Shown here: piece by piece, positions 44,847-55,937 of the stretch
Numbering within the stretch: position 1 is the stretch's first letter
Layout: each line of letters starts with the position of its first letter
DNA from: Palsa-1150 sp036490515
Lineage (GTDB): Bacteria > Myxococcota_A > Polyangia > Polyangiales > Polyangiaceae
Reading direction: 5' to 3'
Length of the DNA: 64,000 bases
NCBI GenBank assembly: GCA_036490515.1
Contig: DASXDU010000001.1
Span: forward strand, 372,001 to 436,000
Notes under the pieces: model-generated
Databases searched by the model: none
What the model saw: only the letters and a program-made list of their open reading frames with translations
What the model was told of the DNA's origin: nothing
Made by a program: the position numbers and the translations under genes

Positions 44847-45124
44847 GGGGCGGGCCGACGCCATGCTCTGAGCACCCCCATGCGGGACGCATGGCGCACG
44901 AACGCGGCGAGGTAGCCGAGTAGGAGGTGCGGCACGAGCTTGGTGAGCGTGTCGTACTCGCCTTGCGCGCGTTCGATCGTCGCAAGGGCATCGGCGTACG
45001 CGTCGAGGGAGGCGACCCCAAGCTGCCGCGCGGCGGCACTAACTCCTTGTGCCTCGACCAGTCGGCGGACGATGGCGACGACGTCGGGAGGGGCGGGACG
45101 ACGACCGAGGGCTAGGGTGGACAT
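44843..45124 (-). CDS. Unknown 93-residue protein, possible HTH
   Basis: Begins MSTLALGRRPAPPDVVAIV. RLVEAQGVSAAARQLGVAS at about 22-40 has the rhythm of a helix-turn-helix ('AArxLGVs'). The rest is helical (ADALATIERAQGEYDTLTKL, LVPHLLLGYLAAF). With the 66-residue gene it forms a tiny two-gene operon of unknown function just downstream of fadN. Could be a small regulator pair (inference). Confidence 0.55.
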   Translation of the reverse strand: MSTLALGRRPAPPDVVAIVRRLVEAQGVSAAARQLGVASLDAYADALATIERAQGEYDTLTKLVPHLLLGYLAAFVRHASRMGVLRAWRRPAP

Positions 45125-45210
45125 CGCCTCTAGCCCTAAGGCTCTGCCGCCTTCGCGTCTAGCTCTGCCGCAGTGCCTTCTTGCCCTATTTTTCTCCGGT
45201 GGCGCGGGCC

Positions 45211-47622
<2,412 letters not shown>

Positions 47623-47700
47623 GTTCGTCTCCCAGCCTTTCGGGAGGCGAGTACTAGCCTTTCTCGACGCACCGCGCAGCCCCTCGGCCGCGGCGGGAAT

Positions 47701-48132
47701 TCAGCGTGGCGCCGCGCGCAGCCGGCCGAGGAGCGCACGCACCGACAGGCCCTCGCGGGCCACGGCGCTCGCCAGCTGGCGCCTCTTCTCGACGTCGAGC
47801 ACCCGGGCGAGGAGCTCGATGTGCGACCACGTGAGAGGCTCGCCGCGTTCGTTCCCGAGGCGCATCATCCAGTCGAACTCCCGCTCCGGGATGACGGCGC
47901 TCACCTGCGCGTACCGGCGGAGCGCGCTGGCGTCGACGCCCAGGCGTTCGGCGAGGATGCGGACCGCCCCCGTCTGCCCGGCACCGCGCCTCTCGCTCCG
48001 CAGCTCGTGGAGGATCCGCCCGAAGTCGTAGCGCGCGCGCATGTCGTCGATCGCGGCGTCGGCCAGCCGCTGGACGATGTGGGACGCGATGGCGCCCATG
48101 CGGAGCTCGAGGTGGAGGGGGCCCGGCGTCAT
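47701..48132 (-). CDS. Unknown protein with DUF1016-N-like helical region
   Basis: About 143 residues; the start at 48132 is tentative (ATG at 48099 is also possible). YDFGRILHELRSERRG, LGVDASALRRYAQVSAVI and GEPLTWSHIELLARV then GLSVRALLGRLR resemble the N-terminal helical 'LSWTHYRLLLRV...WSVRELxRQI' region of DUF1016/YhcG proteins, which is linked to DNA-binding or nuclease proteins. Here the nuclease half is absent. It could be a DNA-binding regulator of the operator-rich spacer to its right (inference). Confidence 0.6.
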   Translation of the reverse strand: MTPGPLHLELRMGAIASHIVQRLADAAIDDMRARYDFGRILHELRSERRGAGQTGAVRILAERLGVDASALRRYAQVSAVIPEREFDWMMRLGNERGEPLTWSHIELLARVLDVEKRRQLASAVAREGLSVRALLGRLRAAPR

Positions 48133-48191
48133 CGGATCGAGCTCGGAATGTGCCCGGACGAGCGCCCCTTGTCGAGGCCCTGGGAGGGGGC

Positions 48192-48362
48192 GCGAGACGG
48201 TTTCGCGATCACGGGCGATCGGCACGACGCTGAACGGTCGCGTAGCGGCATGGTGCATGGCGTGTACCCCGCACCATGTAGCGCGGCAGCGCGAGACGGT
48301 TGCTCGCGAGACCGTCGCCCGAGCGTGCGAGCGGTGCAGGCCGGGCTTGCGAGACGGTCTCG
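48192..48362. promoter_or_regulatory. Cluster of GCGAGACGGT inverted/direct repeats
   Basis: GCGAGACGGT at 48192, 48291 and 48349, and GCGAGACCGT at 48306. The first is part of CGCGAgacggttTCGCG, and the last is part of the 13-base palindrome CGAGACgGTCTCG (48350-48362). Four copies in 171 bases between two divergent genes is an operator-like arrangement. Confidence 0.6.
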
Positions 48363-48425
48363 TGGGGGCGACTCCCTGCATACCGCAAGCATCAAGTGCG
48401 TATTCCAATTCGTTAATTCGCAATA

Positions 48426-48444
48426 CCGATATTGACGATATCGG
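48426..48444. promoter_or_regulatory. AT-rich inverted repeat upstream of the signalling operon
   Basis: CCGATAT-tgacg-ATATCGG, perfect 7-base arms with a 5-base spacer, in an unusually AT-rich island (48390-48470) of a very GC-rich window. It lies 45 bases before the GTG of the first response-regulator gene and probably overlaps its promoter. Confidence 0.6.
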
Positions 48445-48488
48445 ATTTGGACTGTATCGATAAACACCGCGGGGAGGAGTTCGCTACG

Positions 48489-49346
48489 GTGACGGACGCT
48501 CGTTTCGCGCGCGGTCGAGTGGTCGTCGTCGACGAGAACGAGGCGACGCGGGCCTTCGTCTGCGCCGCGCTCGACAGCGCGGGCTACGAGGCCATCCCGG
48601 TCGCGACCACCATCGGCCTGCGCAAGGCCCTCCTTCCCGAACGGCCGGCGGTGGTCGTGTGCGACGTCTCCCCCCCGCTCTCGTACCAGCAGGTGGTCGG
48701 CTCGGTGCGCGCGATCCGCGCGGTGACCGAGGGGCGCGCGCCGCTCGTCCTGTGCGGGACGCAGACGGCCGATCAGCTGACCATCCTCGTGCGGGCCTGC
48801 CAGGCGACGGGGTACGTCGAGCGACGCGAGGACCCGATGGTCCTGCTCCGGCAGATCCAGCGCTTCGTGGCCACGCCGCGGCAGACGCTCCCCCCCGAGC
48901 AGCTGAGCGAGGTCGGCGCTCCTCGCAGCCGTCGCTCGTCGGGCGACTGGGCCATCGTGAAGCTCCTGCTCGTCGACGACAGCGAGATCACCCTGCAGCT
49001 GATGCAGGCGCGCCTCCGTCAGAACGGCTTCGACGTGCGGCTCGCGTTCTCCCTCGGCGAGGTGCAGTCGATCATCCAGGGCTGGTCGCCCAACGTCATC
49101 GTGGCCGACGTGAACATGCCCGACATGCGAGGCGACGACCTCTGCGCGCGTCTCAAGGCGGCCGCCGCGACGCGCGACGCCATCGTGATGCTCTGCTCCA
49201 GCATGCCCGAGCAGCAGCTCGCGGACATCGCGACCGCCGCCGGCGCCGACGGTTTCGTCTCCAAGGGCCTCGGGCTCGACCACTTCGTGTCGGCCATCGA
49301 GGCGATGTGCCGGCGCATCTCCAGCACCGTCGTTTCCTTCAGCTGA
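48489..49346 (+). CDS. Tandem response-regulator receiver protein (REC-REC)
   Basis: 285 residues from a GTG with GGGGAGGAG nine bases upstream; an in-frame TTG at 48432 has no such site. First receiver about 9-125 (VVVVDENEATRAF, VVVCDVSPP; the Asp pair is reduced to D-E). Second receiver about 155-280 is complete (LLLVDDSEITLQL, VIVADVNMPDMRG with phospho-Asp, FVSKG Lys). No output domain. Heads a co-directional run of signalling genes ending at 56308. Confidence 0.88.
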   Translation: MTDARFARGRVVVVDENEATRAFVCAALDSAGYEAIPVATTIGLRKALLPERPAVVVCDVSPPLSYQQVVGSVRAIRAVTEGRAPLVLCGTQTADQLTILVRACQATGYVERREDPMVLLRQIQRFVATPRQTLPPEQLSEVGAPRSRRSSGDWAIVKLLLVDDSEITLQLMQARLRQNGFDVRLAFSLGEVQSIIQGWSPNVIVADVNMPDMRGDDLCARLKAAAATRDAIVMLCSSMPEQQLADIATAAGADGFVSKGLGLDHFVSAIEAMCRRISSTVVSFS

Positions 49347-49371
49347 TTCCGGGCGAGGTGAGGTGTTCTCC

Positions 49372-50109
49372 ATGACGAGCGACAGACCGAGCGAGATCGT
49401 CCTGCGAGCCGAGATTCGCTCGGCCCAGGAGACCGTCGTCTCGTACGCGCGCGAGGTCACGTCGACGTCGGTGTTCGTGGTGACGGAGTGGCGGCCCCCC
49501 GTCGAGACGCAGGTGAGCCTTCGCATCTCGTTCCCCACGCTGGTCGACCCGGTCGACGTCGAGGCGCGCGTGTCGGTGCACCGTCCGGCGCAGGGCGTCG
49601 GCCGCCCGGCCGGGCTCGAGTTCCAGTTCGAGTCGCAGGCCGCGCGCGACGCGATGGAGCGTCTGCTCGAGAAGCTCGGTCCTCCCAGCCGCCCGTCGCG
49701 CCCCGAGCAGGGGCGCAGCTACGGCGTGCTCCTCGTCGAGGACAACAACTTCATCTGCGACATGTTCGCGTACGGCATCGGCAAGTTCTTCGCGCAGCGG
49801 CACGGGCAGGTGAGGTTCGACCACGCCGAGGACGCGGCGAGCGCCCGCGAGAAGCTCGAGAACGCGCAGTACGACCTGGTCATCGTCGACTACTACCTCC
49901 CGAGCGAGGACGGCGCGGTGTTCATCGCGCGGCTGCGTCGCGACCCGCGCTTCGCCCACTCCCCCATCGTCGCGATCAGCGTGGGCGGCCGCGACGCGCG
50001 CGAGGCGACGATGTCCGCGGGGGCCGATCTCTTCCTCGACAAGCCGGTGGTCCTCCGCGACCTCTTCCAGACGCTGCAGGTGCTCTCGCAGCGGGGGTCG
50101 CTCGCATGA
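49372..50109 (+). CDS. PilZ-like domain plus receiver protein
   Basis: 245 residues. The N-terminal about 100 residues are a beta-rich PilZ-like domain (YAREVTSTSVFVVTEWRPP, GRPAGLEFQF) without the usual RxxxR and DxSxxG c-di-GMP residues, so binding is uncertain. The receiver at about 120-240 is complete: LLVEDNNFICDMF, VIVDYYLPSEDG and LFLDKPV. It overlaps the next receiver gene by 4 bases. Confidence 0.85.
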   Translation: MTSDRPSEIVLRAEIRSAQETVVSYAREVTSTSVFVVTEWRPPVETQVSLRISFPTLVDPVDVEARVSVHRPAQGVGRPAGLEFQFESQAARDAMERLLEKLGPPSRPSRPEQGRSYGVLLVEDNNFICDMFAYGIGKFFAQRHGQVRFDHAEDAASAREKLENAQYDLVIVDYYLPSEDGAVFIARLRRDPRFAHSPIVAISVGGRDAREATMSAGADLFLDKPVVLRDLFQTLQVLSQRGSLA

Positions 50110-50483
50110 GCGGCGCCTCGCCCGGGAAGAAGGTCCTCGTGTTCGACGACAGCCCGTTCGTCCTCGCGGTGACGCAGCACGCGCTCGAGCGGGAGGGCTT
50201 CCGCGTGACGGTCGCGTCCGACCTGACGAGCTTCGAGGCCGCCCGCGAGGCGGCGCCGCCGGATCTCATCCTCGTCGACGTCCAGATGCCCGAGGCGTTC
50301 GGCGACGACGTCGCGTCCACGCTGCGCGGGTTCCGCGGCGTGAGGGTGCCCATCCTGCTCGTGTCGAACCTCGACGATCCGGAGCTCCGCCAGCGCGCGA
50401 TCGACGCCGAGGTGGACGGCTGGGTCTCCAAGCGCCACGGCCTGCCGGAGCTCGTTCGGCGGGTGAAGGAGATCCTCGCGTGA
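50106..50483 (+). CDS. Single-domain response regulator
   Basis: 125 residues, only a receiver: VLVFDDSPFVLAV, LILVDVQMPEAFG with phospho-Asp, LLVSN switch Ser, WVSKRHG Lys. A phosphate shuttle with no output of its own, next to an Hpt gene (TGATG overlap), so likely part of a relay. Confidence 0.9.
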   Translation: MSGASPGKKVLVFDDSPFVLAVTQHALEREGFRVTVASDLTSFEAAREAAPPDLILVDVQMPEAFGDDVASTLRGFRGVRVPILLVSNLDDPELRQRAIDAEVDGWVSKRHGLPELVRRVKEILA

Positions 50484-50818
50484 TGGACGAGCTGGTCGCC
50501 AAGTTCCTGCCGCGGTTCGCGGTGCTCGCGCGGGACCGCATCGAGGGCGCGCTCCGCGCGGCCGAAGGACGCCGTCACGATCGCGCCGAGGCCGTCGCGC
50601 ACGACATGCATTCGCTGGCGGGCGAGGCAGGCCTCCTCGGCCTCGAGGGCGTCATCGTCGTCGCGCGCGCCGCGGAGGACGCGGCGCGGCGGTTCGGGGG
50701 GAGCGGGGGGGACGCCGACGCCGCGGCGTTCGTCGATTGCCTGAGGAGCCTCGAGAGGGCCGTCGCAGCCGCGACGAACGGCGTGACGGACGGGACGAAC
50801 GGTGTGGTCGATGCGTGA
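50483..50818 (+). CDS. Hpt-domain phosphotransfer protein
   Basis: 111 residues. The Hpt helix is AVAHDMHSLAGEAGLLGL, matching HxLKGxAxxLG with the phospho-His in MHSLAG. Accepts phosphate from a receiver and passes it to another, the third step of a phosphorelay. The start overlaps the stop of the single receiver gene. The hybrid kinase that would feed it is at 53838-55937 in the same unit. Confidence 0.88.
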   Translation: MDELVAKFLPRFAVLARDRIEGALRAAEGRRHDRAEAVAHDMHSLAGEAGLLGLEGVIVVARAAEDAARRFGGSGGDADAAAFVDCLRSLERAVAAATNGVTDGTNGVVDA

Positions 50819-50846
50819 GGTCTGCGTGAACCGGGAGGAGGTCGCC

Positions 50847-52610
50847 ATGGCGAGAACTGTGGGTCTGGTGGGTTCGCTCGTCGGTGCGGTGGTGGTCGCT
50901 GCGTGCAGCGGGCCCGCTGCCACGACGGGAAAGCCGGAGCCGGTGGCGGCGACGGAGCAGGCGCAGACGGCGCCACCCGAGAGCTCGACGTCGACGCCCG
51001 TGGGGCTCGCCGTCGAGGTCGAGAACGGCGTGGGCACGCCGCTGTCGGTTCGCGCGGGGCAGACGTTCTACCTGAACCAGATCGACCTGCGCGTCTTCCA
51101 GAACACGACCGTCGACGAGAACGTCGACGCGCTCAGGCACTCCGGCGACTGGTCGTCGCTCGACTGGCACGGCCTGAACGAGGTCGACGAGGCCCCCATC
51201 CTCCTCCAGAACGGCGACGGCACGTGGCAGCGCCGGCGCTTCTACCGCTTCGCGAACTGGATGGACGGCGACAGCACCTTCACGCTCGAGCAGATCGACG
51301 CCTCCGGCCACCTCACGGCTCCCCCCGTCGAGGTCAACGGCGGCCGCGAGTTCCAGCCCGACGACACGGACGACTACTGGGACCGTCGCTACCGTGCCCT
51401 CCAGTGGACCTACGACTGCACGACGCAGAGCGACTGCACCGGGGCCACGAGCTTCCAGGAGGAGGCGCTCGTCGAGCTCCGGTACGCGCAGCACCCGGAG
51501 AAGACGTTCGTCATGCAGCGGACGACGACCGCGCTGCGCCTCCGCTGGAACCTGAAGCACGGCGATCCCTACGTCATCCCCGTAACGCAGGTGACGAGCC
51601 CGCAGTACGACTACGGCTTCGCGATCGACATCCAGGCGCTGACGCCCCCGAAGGCGGACGGCACCTACGCGCCGGGCAGCGACGTCACCTTCCAGGCGAC
51701 GCTGCGCGACGGATCGGGCAATCGCCTCCACCCGCCCGGGTCGCTGCCGACGTACAACGACGTGATCTTCGGCTCGAACCCCGCGGGCATCCAGTACTAC
51801 CGCGCGTTCTTCGACCCGACGATGACGTACTACCGCCGCAAGCACCGCGAGCGGAACATGATGGTCGAGTTCATGGGGCCGGCGCAGGACGTCCAGCCGA
51901 TCCGCCACCTCGCGCCGCTATCCGAGTTCCTCGTCCCGCCCGACGTGCAGAACATCGCGGACTTCGCGGACGACGGCGTCTACGCGCAGTTCAAGCTGTT
52001 CCCGACGGCGTCGGACCTCTTCGGCGGCGCCTTCGACCCGGCACACGCGGCGTGGAACAACCCCGTGTCCGATACGTGGACCAACCACATTCCGAGCGAC
52101 GCGGTGCCCGGTACCTACTTCGTCACGATGAAGGGCCGCCGCGTCTACCTCGGCCAGGACATCCCGTTCACGAAGACCATCGACGTCCAGGTCGGGACGA
52201 CGAAGCACACGCAGGCGACGCTGAACACGGGCGGTTGTGACAACTGCCATACCGGGCAGTCCGGCTTCGACAACATCCTCCACGCGAACTCCGACCGCAC
52301 GACGTGCGCCGCCTGCCACGCGCCGCTCGGCTTCGAGTACGAGGGGCCCATCTACGTGCGCGTGCACTTCATCCACTCGCGCACGACGCGCTTCGACGAG
52401 CCGCTCGACCGCTGCGCGACGTGCCACCTCTCGCGCCAGAGCATCCAGCGCACCAGCCAGTCCGCCTGCATCTCCTGCCACAAGACGTACGACGACTGGC
52501 ACGTCGAGAAGTACGGGCCGATCACGTACATGTACACGGGCGGCAGCACGACGCAGTTCCAGCAGTGCACGTCGACCTGCCACACCAACCACCCCGACAG
52601 CGGTCTCTGA
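50847..52610 (+). CDS. Multiheme c-type cytochrome lipoprotein
   Basis: 587 residues with a strong GGGAGGAGGT site. Lipid Cys20 (VVVAAC). The first 450 residues are beta-rich with no cofactor motif. The last 125 hold four CxxCH heme sites (CDNCH, CAACH, CATCH, CISCH) and a final CTSTCH (Cx3CH) very near the C-terminus. The GCDNCH...HANSDRTTCAACH...VHFIHS pattern recalls OmcA/MtrC-type outer-surface cytochromes, though those carry ten hemes. Likely a surface electron-transfer protein. Its place inside a two-component gene run is unusual. Confidence 0.88.
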   Translation: MARTVGLVGSLVGAVVVAACSGPAATTGKPEPVAATEQAQTAPPESSTSTPVGLAVEVENGVGTPLSVRAGQTFYLNQIDLRVFQNTTVDENVDALRHSGDWSSLDWHGLNEVDEAPILLQNGDGTWQRRRFYRFANWMDGDSTFTLEQIDASGHLTAPPVEVNGGREFQPDDTDDYWDRRYRALQWTYDCTTQSDCTGATSFQEEALVELRYAQHPEKTFVMQRTTTALRLRWNLKHGDPYVIPVTQVTSPQYDYGFAIDIQALTPPKADGTYAPGSDVTFQATLRDGSGNRLHPPGSLPTYNDVIFGSNPAGIQYYRAFFDPTMTYYRRKHRERNMMVEFMGPAQDVQPIRHLAPLSEFLVPPDVQNIADFADDGVYAQFKLFPTASDLFGGAFDPAHAAWNNPVSDTWTNHIPSDAVPGTYFVTMKGRRVYLGQDIPFTKTIDVQVGTTKHTQATLNTGGCDNCHTGQSGFDNILHANSDRTTCAACHAPLGFEYEGPIYVRVHFIHSRTTRFDEPLDRCATCHLSRQSIQRTSQSACISCHKTYDDWHVEKYGPITYMYTGGSTTQFQQCTSTCHTNHPDSGL

Positions 52611-52677
52611 AACGAGCCGCACGAACCGCACGAGCGCACCCGCGCGCGCGCACGAGCCCAGTGAGGAACGGAGAGTC

Positions 52678-53841
52678 ATGCCCAGCGTCGACCTGAGCCA
52701 CGCACGAACCGCCGCACGCGATCCGGTCGCGGCGGCGGAGGACATCTGCACGCAGTTCGGGAGCACGAAGCCCAAGCTCGTGACGGTCTTCGCGTCGCGC
52801 GACCGCGATCAGCGGGCGCTCAACGCGGCCCTGCGCGAGCGGCTGCCCAAGGACACGCGGCTGCTCGGCGCGACGACCGGCGGCGAGGTCGACCGCGACG
52901 GGATGCACACCGGCACGGTCGTCGCGTCCGCGCTCACGGGGGACTTCGACGTCGGCCTGGGGCTCGGCAAGGACCTGTCGCGTGACGCGAGCGGCGCAGG
53001 CGAGACGGCCGTCGGTCGCGCGTGCGACGAGCTCGGGGTCAAGGGCGAGGCGCTCGCCTCGCGCCGGTACGTGGCGCTCGTCATCGACGACGGCTTCCGC
53101 TTCAAGAAGGAGGAGCTGCTCCTCGGCGTCATGTCGAAGAACCAGGCCCTCATGGCCGTCGGCGGCGGCGCCTCCGACACGGAGGGCGACCCGGCGAAGC
53201 AGTCGGCCGAGATCCACGTCGACGGCGACGTCGCGTCGGACTCGGTCGCGGTCGCCCTCTTCCGGACCGAGGCTCCGTGGGCCGCCCTGCGGTCGCACTG
53301 GTACGAGCCCACGGGTCGCACCATGCGCATCACGAAGGTCGACTCGACGACGATGCGCGCCCTCGAGATCGACGGCAAACCGGCGGCCAAGCGCTACGCC
53401 GATCTCCTCGGCGTGACCCCCGAGGACCTCGAGTTCGGCAAGCCGAAGGGCTTCGCCGTCATGCCGACCGCTCTCCGCGTCGGACGGGAGTACTTCATCC
53501 GCGCCCCGTGGAAGCCCCTCGACGACGGGTCGATCCTCTTCGCCAACATGCTCGACGAAGGCTGCGAGCTCGAGCTCGTGAAGCTCACGGACATCGCGGG
53601 CAGCACGCGCCGCTTCTTCGAGTCCGAGCTGCCGGCCCGCGTCCAGTCCCCCCGCGCGGTCCTCCTCTTCCACTGCAGCGGTCGCAAGTGGTTCGCCGAG
53701 GGCAGCGGCCGCACGAAGGACCTCTCCGACGCCTTCCGCGCAGCGCCGCCTTGCGCGGGCATGAACGTCCACTTCGAGATCTACTGCGGCTTCCACATCA
53801 ACACGACGCTCACGGCGCTCGCGTTCGGGGCGTCCACGTGA
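52678..53841 (+). CDS. FIST-domain sensor protein (NosP-like candidate)
   Basis: 387 residues. FIST_N (about 35-225) with LLGATTGGEV and LVIDDGFRFKKEE, and FIST_C (about 240-375) with LFANMLDEGCELELVK and CAGMNVHFEIYCGFHIN. FIST proteins are soluble ligand sensors; the NosP subgroup binds heme and senses nitric oxide for the kinase encoded beside it. Here the stop overlaps the start of a soluble hybrid kinase (GTGA), the same arrangement. I cannot confirm the heme-ligand His. Confidence 0.87.
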   Translation: MPSVDLSHARTAARDPVAAAEDICTQFGSTKPKLVTVFASRDRDQRALNAALRERLPKDTRLLGATTGGEVDRDGMHTGTVVASALTGDFDVGLGLGKDLSRDASGAGETAVGRACDELGVKGEALASRRYVALVIDDGFRFKKEELLLGVMSKNQALMAVGGGASDTEGDPAKQSAEIHVDGDVASDSVAVALFRTEAPWAALRSHWYEPTGRTMRITKVDSTTMRALEIDGKPAAKRYADLLGVTPEDLEFGKPKGFAVMPTALRVGREYFIRAPWKPLDDGSILFANMLDEGCELELVKLTDIAGSTRRFFESELPARVQSPRAVLLFHCSGRKWFAEGSGRTKDLSDAFRAAPPCAGMNVHFEIYCGFHINTTLTALAFGAST

Positions 53842-55937
53842 TCGCGGACCCCGCGCAGCGCGTCGAGGAGCTCCTCGCGGAGAACAAGCGGCTCAAGCAG
53901 GAGCTCGACGCCAAGACGGCGACCGCCGCGCGTGCGATGGCGAGCTTCCAGCAGCGCGCGCTCCTCATGGAGATCACGCGCCAGCAGAACGAGGACCTCG
54001 ACCGCCTCGCCGGGGAGCTGGCGCGGTCGAAGAAGGTCGAGGAGGAGCGCGCGCGAGAGATCGAGGAGGCCGCGCGCCTCAAGAGCGAGTTCCTCGCCAA
54101 CTTCTCCCACGAGATCCGCACGCCGCTGAACGGCATCCTCGGCTATTGCGATCTTCTCCTGCGCGAGGAGGGCAGCCGCCTGACGCCGCACGGGCGGCGC
54201 GACCTCAGCATCATCAAGTCGAACGCCCGCACGCTCCTCGCGCTCATCAACGACATCCTCGACCTCTCGAAGATCGAGGCCGGCCGGGCGGAGGTCATCC
54301 GGGAGAGCGTCGAGACCGTCCCGCTGGTCGAGGAGTGCCTCGCCACGGTGAAGGAGCTCCTCAAGGGGAAGGAGGTCGAGACGCGTTGCCAGGTGGCACC
54401 CGACTGCGTGCGGGCGTTCACCGATCCGCTCAAGCTCAAGCAGCTGCTCCTCAACCTCCTGTCGAACGGCGCCAAGTTCACCGATGCGGGGGAGCTCGTC
54501 TGCACGCTCGAGGCCGACGGCGGAGCCCTCATCGTCCGCGTCGAGGACACGGGCGCCGGCATCCCGCCCGACCAGCTGCCCTTCATCTTCGACAAGTTCC
54601 GCCAGGTCGACGGGACCTCGCGCCGGCGCGTCGGCGGCACGGGCCTCGGCCTGGCCATCGTGCGCGAGGTCGTGAACCTCCTCGGCGGGACGATCGACGT
54701 CACGAGCTCTCTCGGGCGAGGCTCGACGTTCACCATCCGCCTGCCGGGCGCCGTCGACGCGAGCACGCTTCCCCTGCACGCCGCGACCGCCGAGGAGCCC
54801 GTCCCCCTGCCCGCAGGTACGACGACCACCGTCCTCGTCGTCGACGACGATCCGCTCATCCAGCACCTGCTGCGCGGGCAGCTCGAGCAGGAGGGCTTCC
54901 GCGTGCTCGTGGCGGTCGACGGCATCGACGGCCTCACCATGGCGCGCGAGTCCCGCCCGAACGTCATCATCCTCGACATCCACCTGCCCAAGCTCGACGG
55001 ATGGCAGGTCCTCGCAGAGCTCAAGAGCGATCCAGCGCTCGTCAACATCCCCGTGGTCATCCTCTCCGTCGAGGAGCAGCGGGCCCGGGCCTTCTCGTTC
55101 GGCGCGTGCGAGTACATCGTGAAGCCCGTCGAGCCCGACCGCCTCGTCAGCATCGTGCGCCGCGCGGTGCAGCCCGGCGCCGGGGACATCCTCGTCGTCG
55201 ACGACGACGACGACACGCGCGAGATGGTCTCGCGCAACCTGCGCCGCGCGGGCTTCACCACCGTCGAGGCACGCGACGGCGAGGAGGCGCTCCTGCGGGC
55301 CCGCGTCGTCAAGCCGTCGATGGTCATCCTCGATCTGCTCATGCCGCGCATCGACGGCTTCGAGGTGCTCCGGACGCTCCGCGCCGAGGGCCAGGACGTG
55401 CCCGTCCTCGTCCTCACCGGGAAGTCCCTCACCCCGGAGGACCAGGCGATCCTCAAGGAGGGTCTCGTCCGCATCGTCACCAAGGACGGCGTCGCGATCG
55501 AGCACGTCATCCGCGAGGCCCGGAAGGCGCTCGTCGCGCGGCGCGTCCTGGAGGCCGCCAAGCTCCCGCGGATCCTCTACGTCGAGGACTCGCCGCAGAA
55601 CCGCGACATCGTGCGCCGCTACCTCGGCGGGGACTTCGATCTCTACGAGGCCGAGGACGGCGAGCACGGCCTCGAGCGCGCGGCGCGCGACACGCCGGAC
55701 CTCATCCTGATGGACCTCTCCTTGCCCCGCATCGACGGCTGGGAGGCGACGCGCCGGCTCAAGGCCAACGCCGCGCTCCGCCACATCCCGGTCGTCGCGC
55801 TCACCGCGCACGCCGCACGCGAGGACCAGGCGCGCGCCCGCGCAGCGGGTTGCTGCGACTACCTCACGAAGCCCATCGAGCGCGATCAGCTCCTCACGAC
55901 GATCCGCAAGCACCTCGCAGCGCCGGTGGCGTCGTGA
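53838..55937 (+). CDS. Soluble hybrid histidine kinase with three receivers
   Basis: 699 residues. N-terminal coiled coil (about 5-85), no membrane segment or PAS; then the kinase core with H91 in FSHEIRTPLNG, N-box LLLNLLSNGAKFTD, DTGAGI and GTGLGLAI. Three complete receivers follow at about 331-445, 450-565 and 577-695, each with an acidic pair, a phospho-Asp (ILDIHLPK, ILDLLMPR, LMDLSLPR) and a Lys. Input must come from a partner, most likely the FIST protein encoded just upstream. Three receivers on one chain suggest several phosphate outlets or sinks. Confidence 0.94.
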   Translation: MIADPAQRVEELLAENKRLKQELDAKTATAARAMASFQQRALLMEITRQQNEDLDRLAGELARSKKVEEERAREIEEAARLKSEFLANFSHEIRTPLNGILGYCDLLLREEGSRLTPHGRRDLSIIKSNARTLLALINDILDLSKIEAGRAEVIRESVETVPLVEECLATVKELLKGKEVETRCQVAPDCVRAFTDPLKLKQLLLNLLSNGAKFTDAGELVCTLEADGGALIVRVEDTGAGIPPDQLPFIFDKFRQVDGTSRRRVGGTGLGLAIVREVVNLLGGTIDVTSSLGRGSTFTIRLPGAVDASTLPLHAATAEEPVPLPAGTTTTVLVVDDDPLIQHLLRGQLEQEGFRVLVAVDGIDGLTMARESRPNVIILDIHLPKLDGWQVLAELKSDPALVNIPVVILSVEEQRARAFSFGACEYIVKPVEPDRLVSIVRRAVQPGAGDILVVDDDDDTREMVSRNLRRAGFTTVEARDGEEALLRARVVKPSMVILDLLMPRIDGFEVLRTLRAEGQDVPVLVLTGKSLTPEDQAILKEGLVRIVTKDGVAIEHVIREARKALVARRVLEAAKLPRILYVEDSPQNRDIVRRYLGGDFDLYEAEDGEHGLERAARDTPDLILMDLSLPRIDGWEATRRLKANAALRHIPVVALTAHAAREDQARARAAGCCDYLTKPIERDQLLTTIRKHLAAPVAS

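Noticed and set aside
47701..48423. 240-residue version of the DUF1016-N-like protein
   Set aside because: The first about 97 codons pass through the operator-repeat region and read as Arg/Ser/Thr-rich shadow sequence; the shorter start was used.
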